A stretch of 64,000 nt of DNA from CAVSRC01 sp963798195 (GCA_963798195.1 CAWCSF010000006.1:1-64000); one strand, 5' to 3'; shown: positions 39,553 through 52,488, counted from the stretch's first letter. Notes: a model not told the origin generated them from the sequence alone. Translations and numbers: made by a program.

Positions 39553-39690
39553 GCGCCGGCACTGTTAGCGCGGCACGGCGCGGCCGGATAGCGGCCCAAT
39601 GGCAGGTTCCACGGCCTTCCGCCGCGCCCGGCGGCAGGCTAATCTCGGAGCCGGGCCCGGGACGGGCTCGTCAAAACTGGGGGTATTTCC

Positions 39691-39858
39691 ATGCGTATCA
39701 TCAAGACCGCTTCCGTCGCGCTCGTTTTCGGCCTCGCCGTCGCCGCGACCACCGCGCCGGCCAGCGCCTTCTTCTTCCACCACAAGGATGCCAAGGTGAC
39801 GAGCGCGCCGAACCCGATCTGCGGGTTCTTCAAGGCGATCTTCCATCACGGCAAATAA
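39691..39858 (+). CDS. Small secreted protein (55 residues)
   Basis: Residues 1-26 are a clear signal peptide (MRIIKTASVALVFGLAVAA, ending near PASA). The mature peptide is about 29 residues, begins FFFHHKDAK and contains one Cys and four His. GGGGG lies nine bases before the ATG. Followed by its own terminator. Unrecognised; possible periplasmic metal-binding peptide, but this is only a guess from composition. Confidence 0.6.
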   Translation: MRIIKTASVALVFGLAVAATTAPASAFFFHHKDAKVTSAPNPICGFFKAIFHHGK

Positions 39859-39883
39859 GTCTGACATAACAACGGACTAGGGA

Positions 39884-39917
39884 GGCGCTGCGCGGAAACG
39901 CGCGGTGCCTTTTGTTT
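39884..39917 (+). terminator. Intrinsic terminator after the 55-residue gene
   Basis: GGCGCTGCGCG pairs with CGCGCGGTGCC (two wobble pairs) around a GAAA loop and is followed by TTTTGTTT. Confidence 0.8.
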
Positions 39918-40032
39918 GGGCATCGCCGGATCGCGGGGATGTGATCGGGCCCGTGCTTCCGCCGCCGGGTCGGCGAGCGTAGCCTTCGCCAAAGGAGGCG
40001 GCAAATCGCCGGCTCCCATGACGGAGGATCCC

Positions 40033-40221
40033 ATGAAAATCATAGCTGCCTCCGCGTTCGCGCTCGTCACGCTGGCCGGCGCCAGCGGCGCATCCGCCTG
40101 CGAGTTCATGGAGATGGCCTACACGCCCATCCCCGCGCAGCAGATCGTCGCCACGCCGACGCTCGAGCAGATGGTCGCGACGTACATGAAAGAACTTGCC
40201 GACGAACACCGAATCGCCTGA
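40033..40221 (+). CDS. Small secreted protein (62 residues)
   Basis: Starts MKIIAASAFALVTLAGASGASAC, a signal peptide with cleavage at ASA-C; the Cys directly after could also be a lipobox-like position, though ASAC is a weak lipobox. The mature part (about 41 residues) is acidic, with EFMEMAYTPIPAQ and a helical tail. ACGGAGGA is a strong ribosome-binding site. No known family recognised. Followed by a terminator shared with the convergent lpd end. Confidence 0.65.
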   Translation: MKIIAASAFALVTLAGASGASACEFMEMAYTPIPAQQIVATPTLEQMVATYMKELADEHRIA

Positions 40222-40242
40222 CCTCGCGAGGCGATTGTCCGG

Positions 40243-40280
40243 AAGGGGCGCCGGCTGCCACCGGCGCTCCTTCTCTTTTT
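40243..40280 (+). terminator. Intrinsic terminator between the 62-residue gene and lpd
   Basis: AAGGGGCGCCGG pairs with CCGGCGCTCCTT (one wobble) across CTGCCA, followed by CTCTTTTT. T-run polarity fits the plus strand gene. Confidence 0.88.
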
Positions 40281-40286
40281 GTGGCG

Positions 40287-41697
40287 TCAGATGTGGATCG
40301 GCTTCGTCCACGCGGCGAGCGCCGCTTCCTTGACCGCCTCGGAAAGCGTCGGGTGGGCGTGGCAGACGCGCGCGAGATCTTCCGCCGCGCCCTGCGAACT
40401 CCATCAGCACCGAGCCTTCCTGGATGAGTTCGCCGGCATAGGGCCCGACGATGTGGACGCCGAGCACGCGATCGGTCGCCTTGTCGGCGAGCACCTTCAC
40501 GAAGCCATCCTTCTCGCCCATGGCGCGGGCGCGGCCATTGGCCGAGAACGGGAACTTGCCGGTGCGGTATTCGACGCCGGCCTCCTTCAGCTCTTCCTCG
40601 GTCTTGCCGACCGAAGCGATCTCCGGCGCGGTGTAGACGACGTTCGGAATGACGCCGTAGTTCACGTGGCCCGCCTGGCCGGCAAGGATCTCGGCGACGG
40701 CAACGCCCTCCTCCTCCGCCTTGTGCGCCAGCATCGGCCCGGCGATCACGTCGCCGATGGCGTAGATGCCGTCGACGGACGAGCGGAAGTGCTCATCGAC
40801 GATGACGCGACCGCGCTCGTCGCGCTTGACGCCGACTTCATCGAGGCCGAGGCCTTCGGTGAACGGACGGCGGCCGATGGAGACCAGCACGACGTCCGCC
40901 TCAAGCGTCTCGGCGGCGCCGCCCGCGGCCGGCTCGATGGCGACCTTCAGCGCCTTGCCGCTGGTATCGACCGAGGCAACCTTGCTCGACAGGCGGAAGG
41001 CCATGCCCTGTCGGGTGAGGATGCGCTGCGTCTGCCGCGCGACCTCGCCATCGAGGCCGGGCAGGATGCGGTCGAGGAACTCGACCACGGTGACTTCCGA
41101 CCCGAGACGCCGCCAGACCGAGCCGAGCTCCAGCCCGATGACGCCGGCGCCGACGACGATCAGCCGCGCCGGCACCTGCGGCAGGGCGAGCGCGCCGGTC
41201 GAGGTGACCACGCGCTTCTCGTCGATGGTGACGCCACGCAGCGGCGCGACATCGGAGCCGGTGGCGATGACAATGCTCTTCGCTTCGACCGTCTGCTTCT
41301 GCCCGTCCGCACCGGCGACGCTGATCTTGCCCGGCGCGGCGATGGTGCCGGTGCCGAGGACCGAGTCGATCTTGTTCTTCTTGAACAGGAACGCGACGCC
41401 GGACGTGTTGGCTTCGACCACCTGATCCTTGTGGCCCATCATGGTCGGCAGATCGAGCCCGGGCGTGCCGACCTTGATGCCGAAGCTTTCGAAGCGATGG
41501 CCGGCGAGATCGAACATTTCGGAGGTGTGGAGCAGCGCCTTCGACGGGATGCAGCCGACGTTGAGGCAGGTGCCGCCGAAGGTCTTCATCTTCTCGACGA
41601 CAACGACCTTGAGGCCGAGCTGCGCCGCCTTGATGGCGCAGACATAGCCGCCGGGGCCGCTGCCGATGACGGCGAGATCATAAGCCAAGGACTTCAC
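40287..41697 (-). CDS. lpd: Dihydrolipoyl dehydrogenase, E3 (one frameshift)
   Basis: 469 residues after removing one extra base near 40388. FAD site IGSGPGGYVCAIKAAQLG, redox disulfide GGTCLNVGCIPSK (Cys pair), NAD site VVGAGVIGLELGSVWRRLG, and, beyond the shift, the catalytic HAHPTLSEA with Glu and His. The correct end is WTKPIHI. Reoxidises dihydrolipoamide in 2-oxoglutarate dehydrogenase, transferring electrons to NAD. Last gene of the mdh-suc-lpd cluster. Break occurs at a run of G/C in an enzyme the cell can hardly lose, so it is likely a sequence error. Confidence 0.95.
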
Positions 41698-41794
41698 TCC
41701 GCTTGGAAAACCGGGCTGCCGAACAGATAGCGGCTGCGCCCCGCGATGTCAGCGCCTCATTCGCGCATGGCTGGGTTTCAAGCCGGGGGCCGGC

Positions 41795-42232
41795 CTATTC
41801 CCTGCCGAAAATGCGCTTCAGCGCCGGTTCGAGGTCCTTGCGCTGGTCGATGTCATAGGCGCCGCCGTCGACCACGCCGGCGATGGTGCTGCAATAGGCC
41901 CGCTTGTCGAACTGGCGCGCGACCGTTGCCGCGATCGCCGCCAGCGAGGCGTCATCGGCCTTCAGGCGAATATCGGGCGGGATATCGGCCGATTTCGCCA
42001 GCGTCTCGATATTGGCGAGGAGCGCACCATTGCGCGCGTTCCACTGCCGCCCGGTTTCCTGCAACGCAGGGTCCTGAGCTACCTCACGATAGCAATAGGC
42101 AAGAATCTGGAGCGGCCACGGCGCGGCCGTGAGAACACGGAGAAAATCCTCCGGCGTGGCCGTGGATTGGGCGGCGGCCGGAGCCACCGCCAAGGCAAGC
42201 GTCAGAGAAACTGCCGGGAGGAGCCGGCGCAT
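41795..42232 (-). CDS. Secreted hypothetical protein between sucB and lpd
   Basis: A 145-residue protein with a signal peptide (MRRLLPAVSLTLALAVAPAAAQ). The mature part is largely helical, with two cysteines (LAYCYREVA and KRAYCSTIA) that could form a disulfide in the periplasm. Its start lies 4 bp after the sucB stop, so it is translated with the 2-oxoglutarate dehydrogenase genes, but the product is exported and has no clear link to that enzyme. Domain not recognised. Confidence 0.75.
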   Translation of the reverse strand: MRRLLPAVSLTLALAVAPAAAQSTATPEDFLRVLTAAPWPLQILAYCYREVAQDPALQETGRQWNARNGALLANIETLAKSADIPPDIRLKADDASLAAIAATVARQFDKRAYCSTIAGVVDGGAYDIDQRKDLEPALKRIFGRE

Positions 42233-42236
42233 GCCC

Positions 42237-43529
42237 TTAGAGGTCGAGCACCATCCGCTCGGGCTCCTCGAGGCTCTCCTTGACGCGGACGAGGAAGGTC
42301 ACCGCTTCCTTGCCGTCGACGATGCGGTGATCGTAGGAGAGCGCCAGATACATCATCGGCCGCACCTCGACCTTGCCGGCGACGACCATCGGCCGCTCCT
42401 GGATCTTGTGCATGCCGAGGATGCCGGACTGCGGCGCATTGAGGATCGGCGTCGACATCAGCGAGCCGTAGATGCCGCCATTGGTGATGGTGAAGGTGCC
42501 GCCCTGCATTTCGTCGATGGACAGTTCACCGTCGCGGGCGCGCTTGCCGAGATCGGCGATGGTCTTCTCGATCTCGGCGAGCGACTTCTGGTCGGCGTCG
42601 CGCACCACCGGCACGACGAGGCCCTTGTCGGTGCCGACGGCGATGCCGAGGTGGTAGTAGTTCTTGTAGACGATGTCGGTGCCGTCGATCTCGCCGTTGA
42701 CCGCCGGAATCTCCTTCAGCGCCTGCACGCACGCCTTCACGAAGAAGCCCATGAAGCCGAGCTTGGTGCCGTGCTTCTTCTCGAAGAGATCGCGGTACTG
42801 GCTGCGCATGGCCATCACGGCGCTCATGTCCACCTCGTTGAAGGTGGTGAGCATGGCGGCGGTGTTCTGCGCCTCCTTGAGGCGGCGCGCGATGGTCTGG
42901 CGCAGGCGCGTCATGCGCACGCGCGTCTCGCGCGACGCATCGTCGGCCGGGGCCGGCGCACGCGCGGCCGGCGGCGGCGTGGTCGCGGGCGGCGCCTCGT
43001 GCACCTTGCCCTCGATCACCGCCATGGCGTCGGCCTTGGTGATGCGGCCGTCCTTGCCGGTGCCATCGACGCGGGACGGCTCGACATTGCCCTCGCTGAG
43101 AATCTTGCGAGCGGCGGGCGATGGCGCACCGCCGGCCTTCGCCGGCTGATCATCGTCGCGGGCCTTGATTTCGGTGACGCCGGCAGCGACCGGCCGCGCG
43201 GTCGCGGTCTTCTCGTCCGGCTTGCCGGCGGCTGTCGGGGTCGCCTTGTCATCGGCCTTGGCGGGTGCGGGCTTCGGCGCCGCGGCGGCGCCATTGGCGT
43301 CGATCGAACCCAGCAGCGCGCCGACCTCGACGGTGACGCCGTCCTTGGCGTCGATGGCCGAGATGACGCCGGCCGAAGGCGCCGGGACTTCCAGCGTGAC
43401 CTTGTCGGTCTCCAGCTCGACCAGCGGCTCATCGACGGCGACCGTGTCGCCGACCTTCTTGAACCACGTCCCCACGGTCGCTTCGGTCACCGACTCGCCG
43501 AGGGTCGGAACCCGGATTTCCGTCGCCAT
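42237..43529 (-). CDS. sucB: 2-oxoglutarate dehydrogenase E2 (dihydrolipoyl succinyltransferase)
   Basis: A 430-residue E2. The lipoyl domain (1-80) has the lipoylated lysine in ETDKVTLEV. A Pro/Ala-rich linker leads to the E3-binding domain (SPAARKILSEG, DGRITKADAM), then the catalytic domain ends in LSYDHRIVDGKEAVTFL with the catalytic His and Asp (HRxxDG). Transfers succinyl from lipoamide to CoA. 28 bp downstream of sucA. Length and domain order are standard. Confidence 0.97.
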   Translation of the reverse strand: MATEIRVPTLGESVTEATVGTWFKKVGDTVAVDEPLVELETDKVTLEVPAPSAGVISAIDAKDGVTVEVGALLGSIDANGAAAAPKPAPAKADDKATPTAAGKPDEKTATARPVAAGVTEIKARDDDQPAKAGGAPSPAARKILSEGNVEPSRVDGTGKDGRITKADAMAVIEGKVHEAPPATTPPPAARAPAPADDASRETRVRMTRLRQTIARRLKEAQNTAAMLTTFNEVDMSAVMAMRSQYRDLFEKKHGTKLGFMGFFVKACVQALKEIPAVNGEIDGTDIVYKNYYHLGIAVGTDKGLVVPVVRDADQKSLAEIEKTIADLGKRARDGELSIDEMQGGTFTITNGGIYGSLMSTPILNAPQSGILGMHKIQERPMVVAGKVEVRPMMYLALSYDHRIVDGKEAVTFLVRVKESLEEPERMVLDL

Positions 43530-43557
43530 CGTATCTCCTCGTCAATCCCGCGTTCGG

Positions 43558-46540
<2,983 letters not shown>

Positions 46541-46663
46541 GGATCCGGTCACTCGGGGAGGCCAACTCCCCGCTCTCTCTGTCGCGCGGCCACGAGCCAC
46601 GCTCTACCGATCGATCGCCCCAATTTCAACCGTTTGGTCAACGCATCACATCGGGCGGAGGCC

Positions 46664-47548
46664 CTACTTCTTCAAGACCTCGACCAGAGTACGGCCGATC
46701 CGGGCGGGCGAGTCCGACACCACGATTCCGGCCGATTTCATGGCCTCGATCTTGTCACCGGCACCGCCATGCCCTCCTGCAATGATCGCGCCAGCATGGC
46801 CCATGCGCCGACCCGGGGGCGCGGTCAGGCCAGCAATGAAGCCTACCACCGGCTTTTTGCGGCCGCGTGACGCCTCGTCCTTGAGGAACTGGGCCGCATC
46901 CTCCTCCGACGAACCGCCGATCTCGCCGATCATGACGATCGACCGCGTGGCATCATCGGCAAGGAACATTTCCAACACGTCAATGAAGTCCATGCCCTTG
47001 ACCGGGTCGCCGCCGATGCCGACCGCGGTCGTCTGCCCGAGGCCGGCATTGGTGGTCTGGAACACCGCCTCGTAGGTCAGCGTACCGGAGCGCGAGACGA
47101 TGCCGACGGTGCCCTTGTTGAAGATACTGCCCGGCATGATGCCGATCTTGCAGGCGCCAGCGGTCATCACGCCCGGGCAGTTCGGTCCGACCAGCCGGCT
47201 CTTCGAACCGGAGAGCGCGCGCTTGACCCGCACCATGTCGAGCACCGGGATGCCCTCGGTGATGCACACGATCAGCGGGATCTCCTCGGCGATTGCCTCG
47301 AGGATGGCATCGGCCGCGAACGGCGGCGGCACGTAGATGGCGGTGGCGTCTGCGCCGGTCGCGGACTTGGCTTCGCGCACCGTATTGAACACCGGCAGGC
47401 CAAGATGAGTCTGGCCGCCCTTTCCCGGCGACGTGCCGCCAACCATTTTCGTGCCGTAGGCAATCGCCTGCTCGGAATGGAAGGTGCCGTTCTTGCCGGT
47501 GAATCCCTGGCAGATGACCTTGGTGGAAGCGTCTATGAGAATAGGCAT
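46664..47548 (-). CDS. sucD: Succinyl-CoA synthetase alpha subunit
   Basis: A 294-residue subunit. MPILIDASTKVICQGFTGKNGTFHSEQAI opens the CoA-binding domain; VGPNCPGVM and the phosphohistidine site GHAGAIIAGG are intact. Makes succinate and ATP/GTP from succinyl-CoA with SucC. Normally it directly follows sucC; here an 822-bp methyltransferase gene lies between. sucA begins 123 bp downstream. Confidence 0.97.
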   Translation of the reverse strand: MPILIDASTKVICQGFTGKNGTFHSEQAIAYGTKMVGGTSPGKGGQTHLGLPVFNTVREAKSATGADATAIYVPPPFAADAILEAIAEEIPLIVCITEGIPVLDMVRVKRALSGSKSRLVGPNCPGVMTAGACKIGIMPGSIFNKGTVGIVSRSGTLTYEAVFQTTNAGLGQTTAVGIGGDPVKGMDFIDVLEMFLADDATRSIVMIGEIGGSSEEDAAQFLKDEASRGRKKPVVGFIAGLTAPPGRRMGHAGAIIAGGHGGAGDKIEAMKSAGIVVSDSPARIGRTLVEVLKK

Positions 47549-47557
47549 TGAGGCGAT

Positions 47558-48379
47558 CTACACCTTGCTCAACACGGCGTTGATGTTGTCGTCGAGGGGA
47601 AGCCGGACAGGATTCAGCAGCCTGATTTTCAACTTGCACGCTGCAACCATCCGTCTCAGGGAAGCAACCGTGAAATAGTTGACGTGGTCCGGATGGCGAA
47701 AACCGCACCAATTTGCGCCGCCGACCGCGCGGTTGATGCTGCCGAAGTTCGGCACCCTGATGTAGGCCTTGCCATCGTCTTCCAGCACGCGGGCCACATG
47801 CGCCAGCAACTGCCTCGGGCTGCGTTCATGCTCGACCACCGAACTCATCACGACGCCGGTGAAGTACCGATCCGGGAAGGCAGCGATCGCATCCGCGGCC
47901 CCGCCATGCAGCACGTCGCCACCGCGCGCGACCATATTGATCTTCGCCCGCTCGTACAGAGCCTGCGAAATCTCGATTCCGTAAGGGATGAAGGTTTCCG
48001 GCAGGCCCGTGCCCGAACCGCAGCCGACGTCGAGCACGCGACCTGGCCTGAAGAGGCGACGATAGAAATCCTGCCGGGTTCCCCTCAGCATGTGCAACCG
48101 CCACCGCGTGGCCCGATCAAGCCACATCAACAGCGGGCGGGTCTTGCGCCGCCTCACGGTCTCGGCGGCCGATGCCTTCTCCCAGGCGAATTCCTCAACC
48201 AGGGCCTCGTAAGCGGGCGGATTGCGCAAATAAACGAAGCCACAGGCAACGCAGGTAACCACACTCCAATCCGGCGTCGAATAGCGGGCAAGCGGCGATG
48301 CCGGACGACCATCGCACTGTGGGCAAGCCCGCTCGTCATATGAACTCGACGCGCCTGTAGTGTGATCAGCCACAGCCAT
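47558..48379 (-). CDS. Class I SAM-dependent methyltransferase inserted between sucC and sucD
   Basis: A 273-residue protein. The N-terminus has a zinc-ribbon-like pair, CPQCDG and CVACGF, 25 residues apart. A Rossmann methyltransferase core follows with the SAM motif VLDVGCGSGTGLPE, GIEISQALYERAK and a post-motif MSSVVEHERSPRQLLAHVARVLEDDG. This layout (Cys-pair ribbon plus methyltransferase) resembles sugar or cell-surface methyltransferases of the NovP/TylF-like groups, but its substrate is unknown. Its start overlaps the sucC stop by one base (TGATG) and it ends 9 bp before sucD, so it is fully embedded in the operon. Confidence 0.85.
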   Translation of the reverse strand: MAVADHTTGASSSYDERACPQCDGRPASPLARYSTPDWSVVTCVACGFVYLRNPPAYEALVEEFAWEKASAAETVRRRKTRPLLMWLDRATRWRLHMLRGTRQDFYRRLFRPGRVLDVGCGSGTGLPETFIPYGIEISQALYERAKINMVARGGDVLHGGAADAIAAFPDRYFTGVVMSSVVEHERSPRQLLAHVARVLEDDGKAYIRVPNFGSINRAVGGANWCGFRHPDHVNYFTVASLRRMVAACKLKIRLLNPVRLPLDDNINAVLSKV

Positions 48380-49578
48380 CAGGCCGATTCCTTCACCGCC
48401 TTGACGACCTTCTGCGCGGCGTCGTCGAGGTCGTCGGCGGCGATCACGTTGAGACCGGAGTCGGCGATGATCTTCTTGCCCTGCTCGACATTGGTGCCTT
48501 CGAGGCGGACCACCAGCGGCACCGACAGGCCGACATCCTTCACCGCGGTGACGATGCCCTCGGCGACCACATCGCAGCGCATGATGCCGCCGAATATATT
48601 GACCAGAATGCCCTTCACCCGCGGATCGGCGGTGATGATCTTGAAAGCCGCCGTGACCTTCTCCGTCGTGGCGCCACCGCCGACATCGAGGAAGTTCGCA
48701 GGCTCCGCACCGTAAAGCTTGATGATGTCCATGGTCGCCATGGCAAGGCCGGCGCCATTGACCATGCAGCCGATGGTACCGTCGAGGGCGATGTAGTTGA
48801 GCTCGCTCTTCTGCGCCTCGACCTCGCGCGGGTCTTCCTCGTCGGGATCGCGCAGCTCGGCGATTTCCGGATGGCGGAAGAGCGCGTTGTCGTCGAAGTT
48901 GATCTTGGCGTCGAGGCAAAGGAGGTCGCCCGCCTCGGTGACCACCAGCGGATTGACCTCGAGGATGCTCATGTCCTTGGCCAGCACGGCCTTGTAGAGC
49001 GTGCCGAGGAGGCTGACGCACTGCTTTACCGCATTGCCGCCGAGGCCGAGCGCATAGGCGATGGTGGCGCCGACATGCGGGCTGTAGCCCGCGGCCGGGT
49101 CGACGTGGACGGTGACGATCTTCTCCGGCGACTTCTCGGCGACTTCCTCGATGTCCATGCCGCCTTCCGCCGAGGCGATGAAGGCGACCTGGCCGTTGGC
49201 GCGATCGACCAGCGCCGAAAGGTAAAGCTCGCGCGCGATCGCCGAGCCATCCTCGATGTAGAGGCGGCGGACAAGGCGGCCTTCTGCGCCGCTCTGCTTG
49301 GTGACGAGTGTGCTGCCGAGCATCTGTCCGGCATGTTCGGAGACTTCGGCGATCGACCGGGCGAGACGAACACCGCCCTTGTCGCCGGCTGCCTTCTCCT
49401 TGAAGCGGCCCTTGCCGCGCCCTCCGGCGTGGATCTGCGCCTTGACCACCCAGACCGGGCCGGGAAGTTTCTTCGCGGCCTTCTCGGCTTCCTCGGGCGA
49501 GAACACAGGATGGCCTTCGGCCACCGGTGCCCCCATCTGCCGCAGCAGCGCCTTGGCCTGGTATTCGTGGATATTCAT
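48379..49578 (-). CDS. sucC: Succinyl-CoA synthetase beta subunit
   Basis: A 399-residue ATP-grasp subunit. MNIHEYQAKALLRQMGAPV, VVKAQIHAGGRGKGRFKE, LEVNPLVVTEAGDLLCLDAKINFD and VNIFGGIMRCDVVAEGIV are canonical; nucleotide-binding residues are preserved. Pairs with SucD. Starts 40 bp after mdh on the minus strand. Confidence 0.98.
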   Translation of the reverse strand: MNIHEYQAKALLRQMGAPVAEGHPVFSPEEAEKAAKKLPGPVWVVKAQIHAGGRGKGRFKEKAAGDKGGVRLARSIAEVSEHAGQMLGSTLVTKQSGAEGRLVRRLYIEDGSAIARELYLSALVDRANGQVAFIASAEGGMDIEEVAEKSPEKIVTVHVDPAAGYSPHVGATIAYALGLGGNAVKQCVSLLGTLYKAVLAKDMSILEVNPLVVTEAGDLLCLDAKINFDDNALFRHPEIAELRDPDEEDPREVEAQKSELNYIALDGTIGCMVNGAGLAMATMDIIKLYGAEPANFLDVGGGATTEKVTAAFKIITADPRVKGILVNIFGGIMRCDVVAEGIVTAVKDVGLSVPLVVRLEGTNVEQGKKIIADSGLNVIAADDLDDAAQKVVKAVKESA

Positions 49579-49617
49579 ATTGCCGGTCCTGTCCCCTTCC
49601 CGGCTCCAGCGCCGGCC

Positions 49618-50584
49618 CTACTTGGCAAGCGCCGGAACAATGCCCTGGCAGGCCTCTATCAGCCCGTCGACCGCGGCGATGGATTTGTCGAACATCGCGC
49701 GCTCCTGCTTGTTGAGGTCGATCTCGATGATGCGCTCGACGCCCTTGGCCCCGATCACCGTCGGCACGCCGATGTAGCGGTCGCGCACGCCATACTCGCC
49801 CTTGAGGCAGGCGGCGCAAGGCAGCACGCGCTTCTTATCCTTGAGGTAGCTCTCGGCCATCGTGATCGCCGAATGCGCCGGCGCATAGAACGCCGATCCG
49901 GTCTTCAGCAGGCTGACGATCTCGGCGCCGCCGTCGCGCGTGCGCTGAAGGATTTCCTCGATCCGCTTTTTGGTCGTCCAGCCCATCGTGACGAGATCGG
50001 GCAGCGGAATGCCGGCGACCGTCGAGTAGCGGGTCAGCGGCACCATGGTGTCGCCGTGGCCGCCGAGCACGAAGGCGGTGACGTCCTCCACCGATACGTC
50101 GAACTCGGAGGCGAGGAAGTAGCGGAGGCGCGCCGAGTTCGAGAACGCCGGCCATGCCGACGACCATGTCCTTCGGCAGTCCGGAGAACTTCTGCAGCGC
50201 CCAGACCATCGCATCGAGCGGATTGGTGATGCAGATCACGAACGCCTTCGGCGCGTATTTCTTGATGCCGGCGCCCACCTGCTCCATCACCTTGAGGTTG
50301 ATCTCGAGGAGGTCGTCGCGGCTCATGCCCGGCTTGCGCGGGCTGCCGGCGGTCACGATGCAGACATCGGCGCCCTTGATGGCGGAGTAGGCAGAGGTTC
50401 CGGCGAGCTTGGCGTCGAACCCGGCGATCGGCGAAGCCTCGGCGATGTCGAGCGCCTTGCCGTCCGGCACCCCTTCCACGACGTCGAACAGCACGACGTC
50501 GCCGAGTTCCTTGAGGCCGGCGAGATGGGCGAGCGTGCCGCCGATCTGCCCGGCACCGATGAGCGCGATCGTCGCACGAGCCAT
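49618..50584 (-). CDS. mdh: Malate dehydrogenase (one frameshift)
   Basis: 321 residues when one extra base near 50140 is removed. NAD motif IALIGAGQIGGTLAHLAGLKE, ITNPLDAMV, VVGMAGVLDSARLRYFLASE-type junction (here interrupted after AGVL), catalytic LGGHGDTMVPL and GKGVER-like IGAKGVERIIEIDL are present. LDH-like form used by Alphaproteobacteria. Oxidises malate to oxaloacetate. Head of the mdh-sucCD-sucAB-lpd run. The shift is almost certainly a sequence error. Confidence 0.95.
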
Positions 50585-50703
50585 GGGCTGGGATTCCTTC
50601 AGGACGCGGGGTCATCGCCCGAACGAGGCGGCGCGGTTGAACTAGCCCGATTGATGCTGCGGTGCAAGAGTGACGCCGCTTTGCACGATGCGATCAGGCG
50701 CCT

Positions 50704-51844
50704 TCAGCCCTTGGCGGGAATCGCCAGTCCGTGGGCCTCGCCGAGGTAGGCGGCCGACCGCATTTCCATGAGCCGGGACACCGTGCGCGGGAAAGCGCGG
50801 GCCTCCTCGCCACGGGTGGCGCCGTAGAGCTCCGCAGGTTCCGCCGCCGCCGAGGCGATCAGCTTCACGCGGTGGTCGTAGAGCGTGTCGATCAGCAGGA
50901 TGAATCGGCGGGCGGCATCCCGGCGGTCGTCGGCGATGACCGGGATGGCGTCGACGAACACGGTGTGAAATGCGCGGGCGATCTTCTGGTAGTCCCCGGC
51001 GCCGAGCGGCGTCTCGCAGAGATCGGCAAAGGAAAAGCGGGCGATGCCGCGGAGCGCCTGCGGCACGCGGATTTCGCGGCCCTTGAAGGGCAATGCGGCC
51101 GGCTCGCCGCGCGCCACACCGGTCAGCGCCTGCCACAGCCGGTCGAGCGTTGTGCGTCGCCTCCGGCCCGAGCGGCGTGACGTAGACGTCGGCGCCTTCG
51201 AGCTTGCCGAGACGATAGTCGGATGCCGCATCGAGACGGACGATATCGGCGTGTCGCTTGAGCAGCGCCACGAAAGGCAGGAACAGGCCGCGGTTCAGCC
51301 CGTCACGATAGAGATCGTCCGGCGGAACGTTGGACGTCGCGACCAGCACGAGCCCGCCATCGAACAGGCGCTCGAACAGGCGGGACAGGATCATCGCGTC
51401 GGCGATATCCTCGACCTGGAACTCATCGAGACAGAGCAGGCGTGTTTCGTGGGCGATCGCCGTGGCGACCGGCGCGATCGGATCGCCGCCATTCTGCTGG
51501 CGGAAGCCATGGACCCGCTCGTGGACCTCGCCCATGAACTCGTTGAAGTGGACGCGCCGCTTCGGGACCGTCCGGGCCACGGAGAAGAACTCGTCCATGA
51601 GCATGGTCTTGCCACGGCCGACCTCGCCATAAATGTAGAGGCCGCGCGGCGGTGTCGCCTTGCGGGCGAAGAGCCAGCCGAGCGGACTGGATTTCGCGGC
51701 AAGACGCCGTTCGCCCAGTGCCCGATCAAGCTGGTCGAGGCGCGTCGCCAGCGCGCGCTGCGCCGGGTCGTCGGCGATGGCCCCGTCCGCGACGAGGGCA
51801 ACGTAGCGCGCCGCGAGCGAGGCTTCGGGTTCCGGCGGACTCAA
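50704..51844 (-). CDS. zapE: Cell division ATPase ZapE (one frameshift)
   Basis: 379 residues after removing one extra base near 51156. AFG1-type AAA ATPase: Walker A GEVGRGKTMLMD, VHFNEFMGEVHERVH, Walker B LLCLDEFQVEDIADAMIL, sensor LVATSNVPPDDLYRDGLNR, and, past the shift, TTLDRLWQALTG and FADLCETPLGAGDYQKIA. Interacts with the Z-ring in division, or with membrane proteases in related proteins. Sits upstream of mdh as in other Hyphomicrobiales. Confidence 0.93.
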
Positions 51845-51912
51845 AGAGGTGCCCCTGCGACCGGCATCGACGATCGGCGTCTCACGGGATCAGCGAAGCG
51901 GCTGTCTGCGCC

Positions 51913-52488
51913 TCAGCGGTAGAAGGTAACCGACGTGCCCTGGCCGTCGGTCTGCCCATCGAATCGATTGCCGCCGGAAGAGGACAGGTGCGCAACCGGC
52001 GAACCGCCCTGTCCTGCCAGGATCACCTGCTTGCCTTGCAGGTTCCACGCCGAAATCGACTTGAGGACATCGCTGTTGCAGCCGCGCGTCGAGGCGCGAT
52101 AGCCGCCGGTCCAACTCGTCAGCGTCATGAACAACTGGCAGGAGTCGCCGCCGGACGCGATCGTCCAGCCCCCGAGAAGATCGGTGCGACCAAGGCCGCC
52201 GGGACCAGCGCCCTCGCTCGGCGCGGCAACCGCGGTCTGCGGCTGGGAAAGCGGCTCGGTATCGCTGCCGTCGCCTGCGGGGAATGCATTGTTTGCCTGC
52301 TGCTCGCCGCCAGGAGGCGGCAGCTGGGCGGATTCGACGGGGGGCAGCGCCGCTGGATCAAGCGGAGCCGGCGCCTGGGCCCGCTGCCACGGCAGACCGA
52401 TGGCGCCGAAAGAGCCGCACCCGGCGAGGGCCGCAGCCAACACGACCGGTACCAGATATTTCGCCGGCACCAGGTATTTCACTCCCAT
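51913..52488 (-). CDS. Omp10-like lipoprotein with protease-inhibitor (Inh/AprI) fold
   Basis: A 191-residue lipoprotein. The lipobox LAGC sits at residues 21-24; the N-terminus repeats KYLVP twice. A Pro/Ala/Gln-rich linker (30-95) reaches a C-terminal AprI/Inh-like beta-barrel domain: LLGGWTIASG, SCQLFMTLTS, GGYRASTRGC, ISAWNLQGKQVILAG, TSVTFYR. The two cysteines could pair. Brucella Omp10 has this layout. In gamma-proteobacteria the fold inhibits secreted metalloproteases; here a surface role is more likely. Confidence 0.85.
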   Translation of the reverse strand: MGVKYLVPAKYLVPVVLAAALAGCGSFGAIGLPWQRAQAPAPLDPAALPPVESAQLPPPGGEQQANNAFPAGDGSDTEPLSQPQTAVAAPSEGAGPGGLGRTDLLGGWTIASGGDSCQLFMTLTSWTGGYRASTRGCNSDVLKSISAWNLQGKQVILAGQGGSPVAHLSSSGGNRFDGQTDGQGTSVTFYR

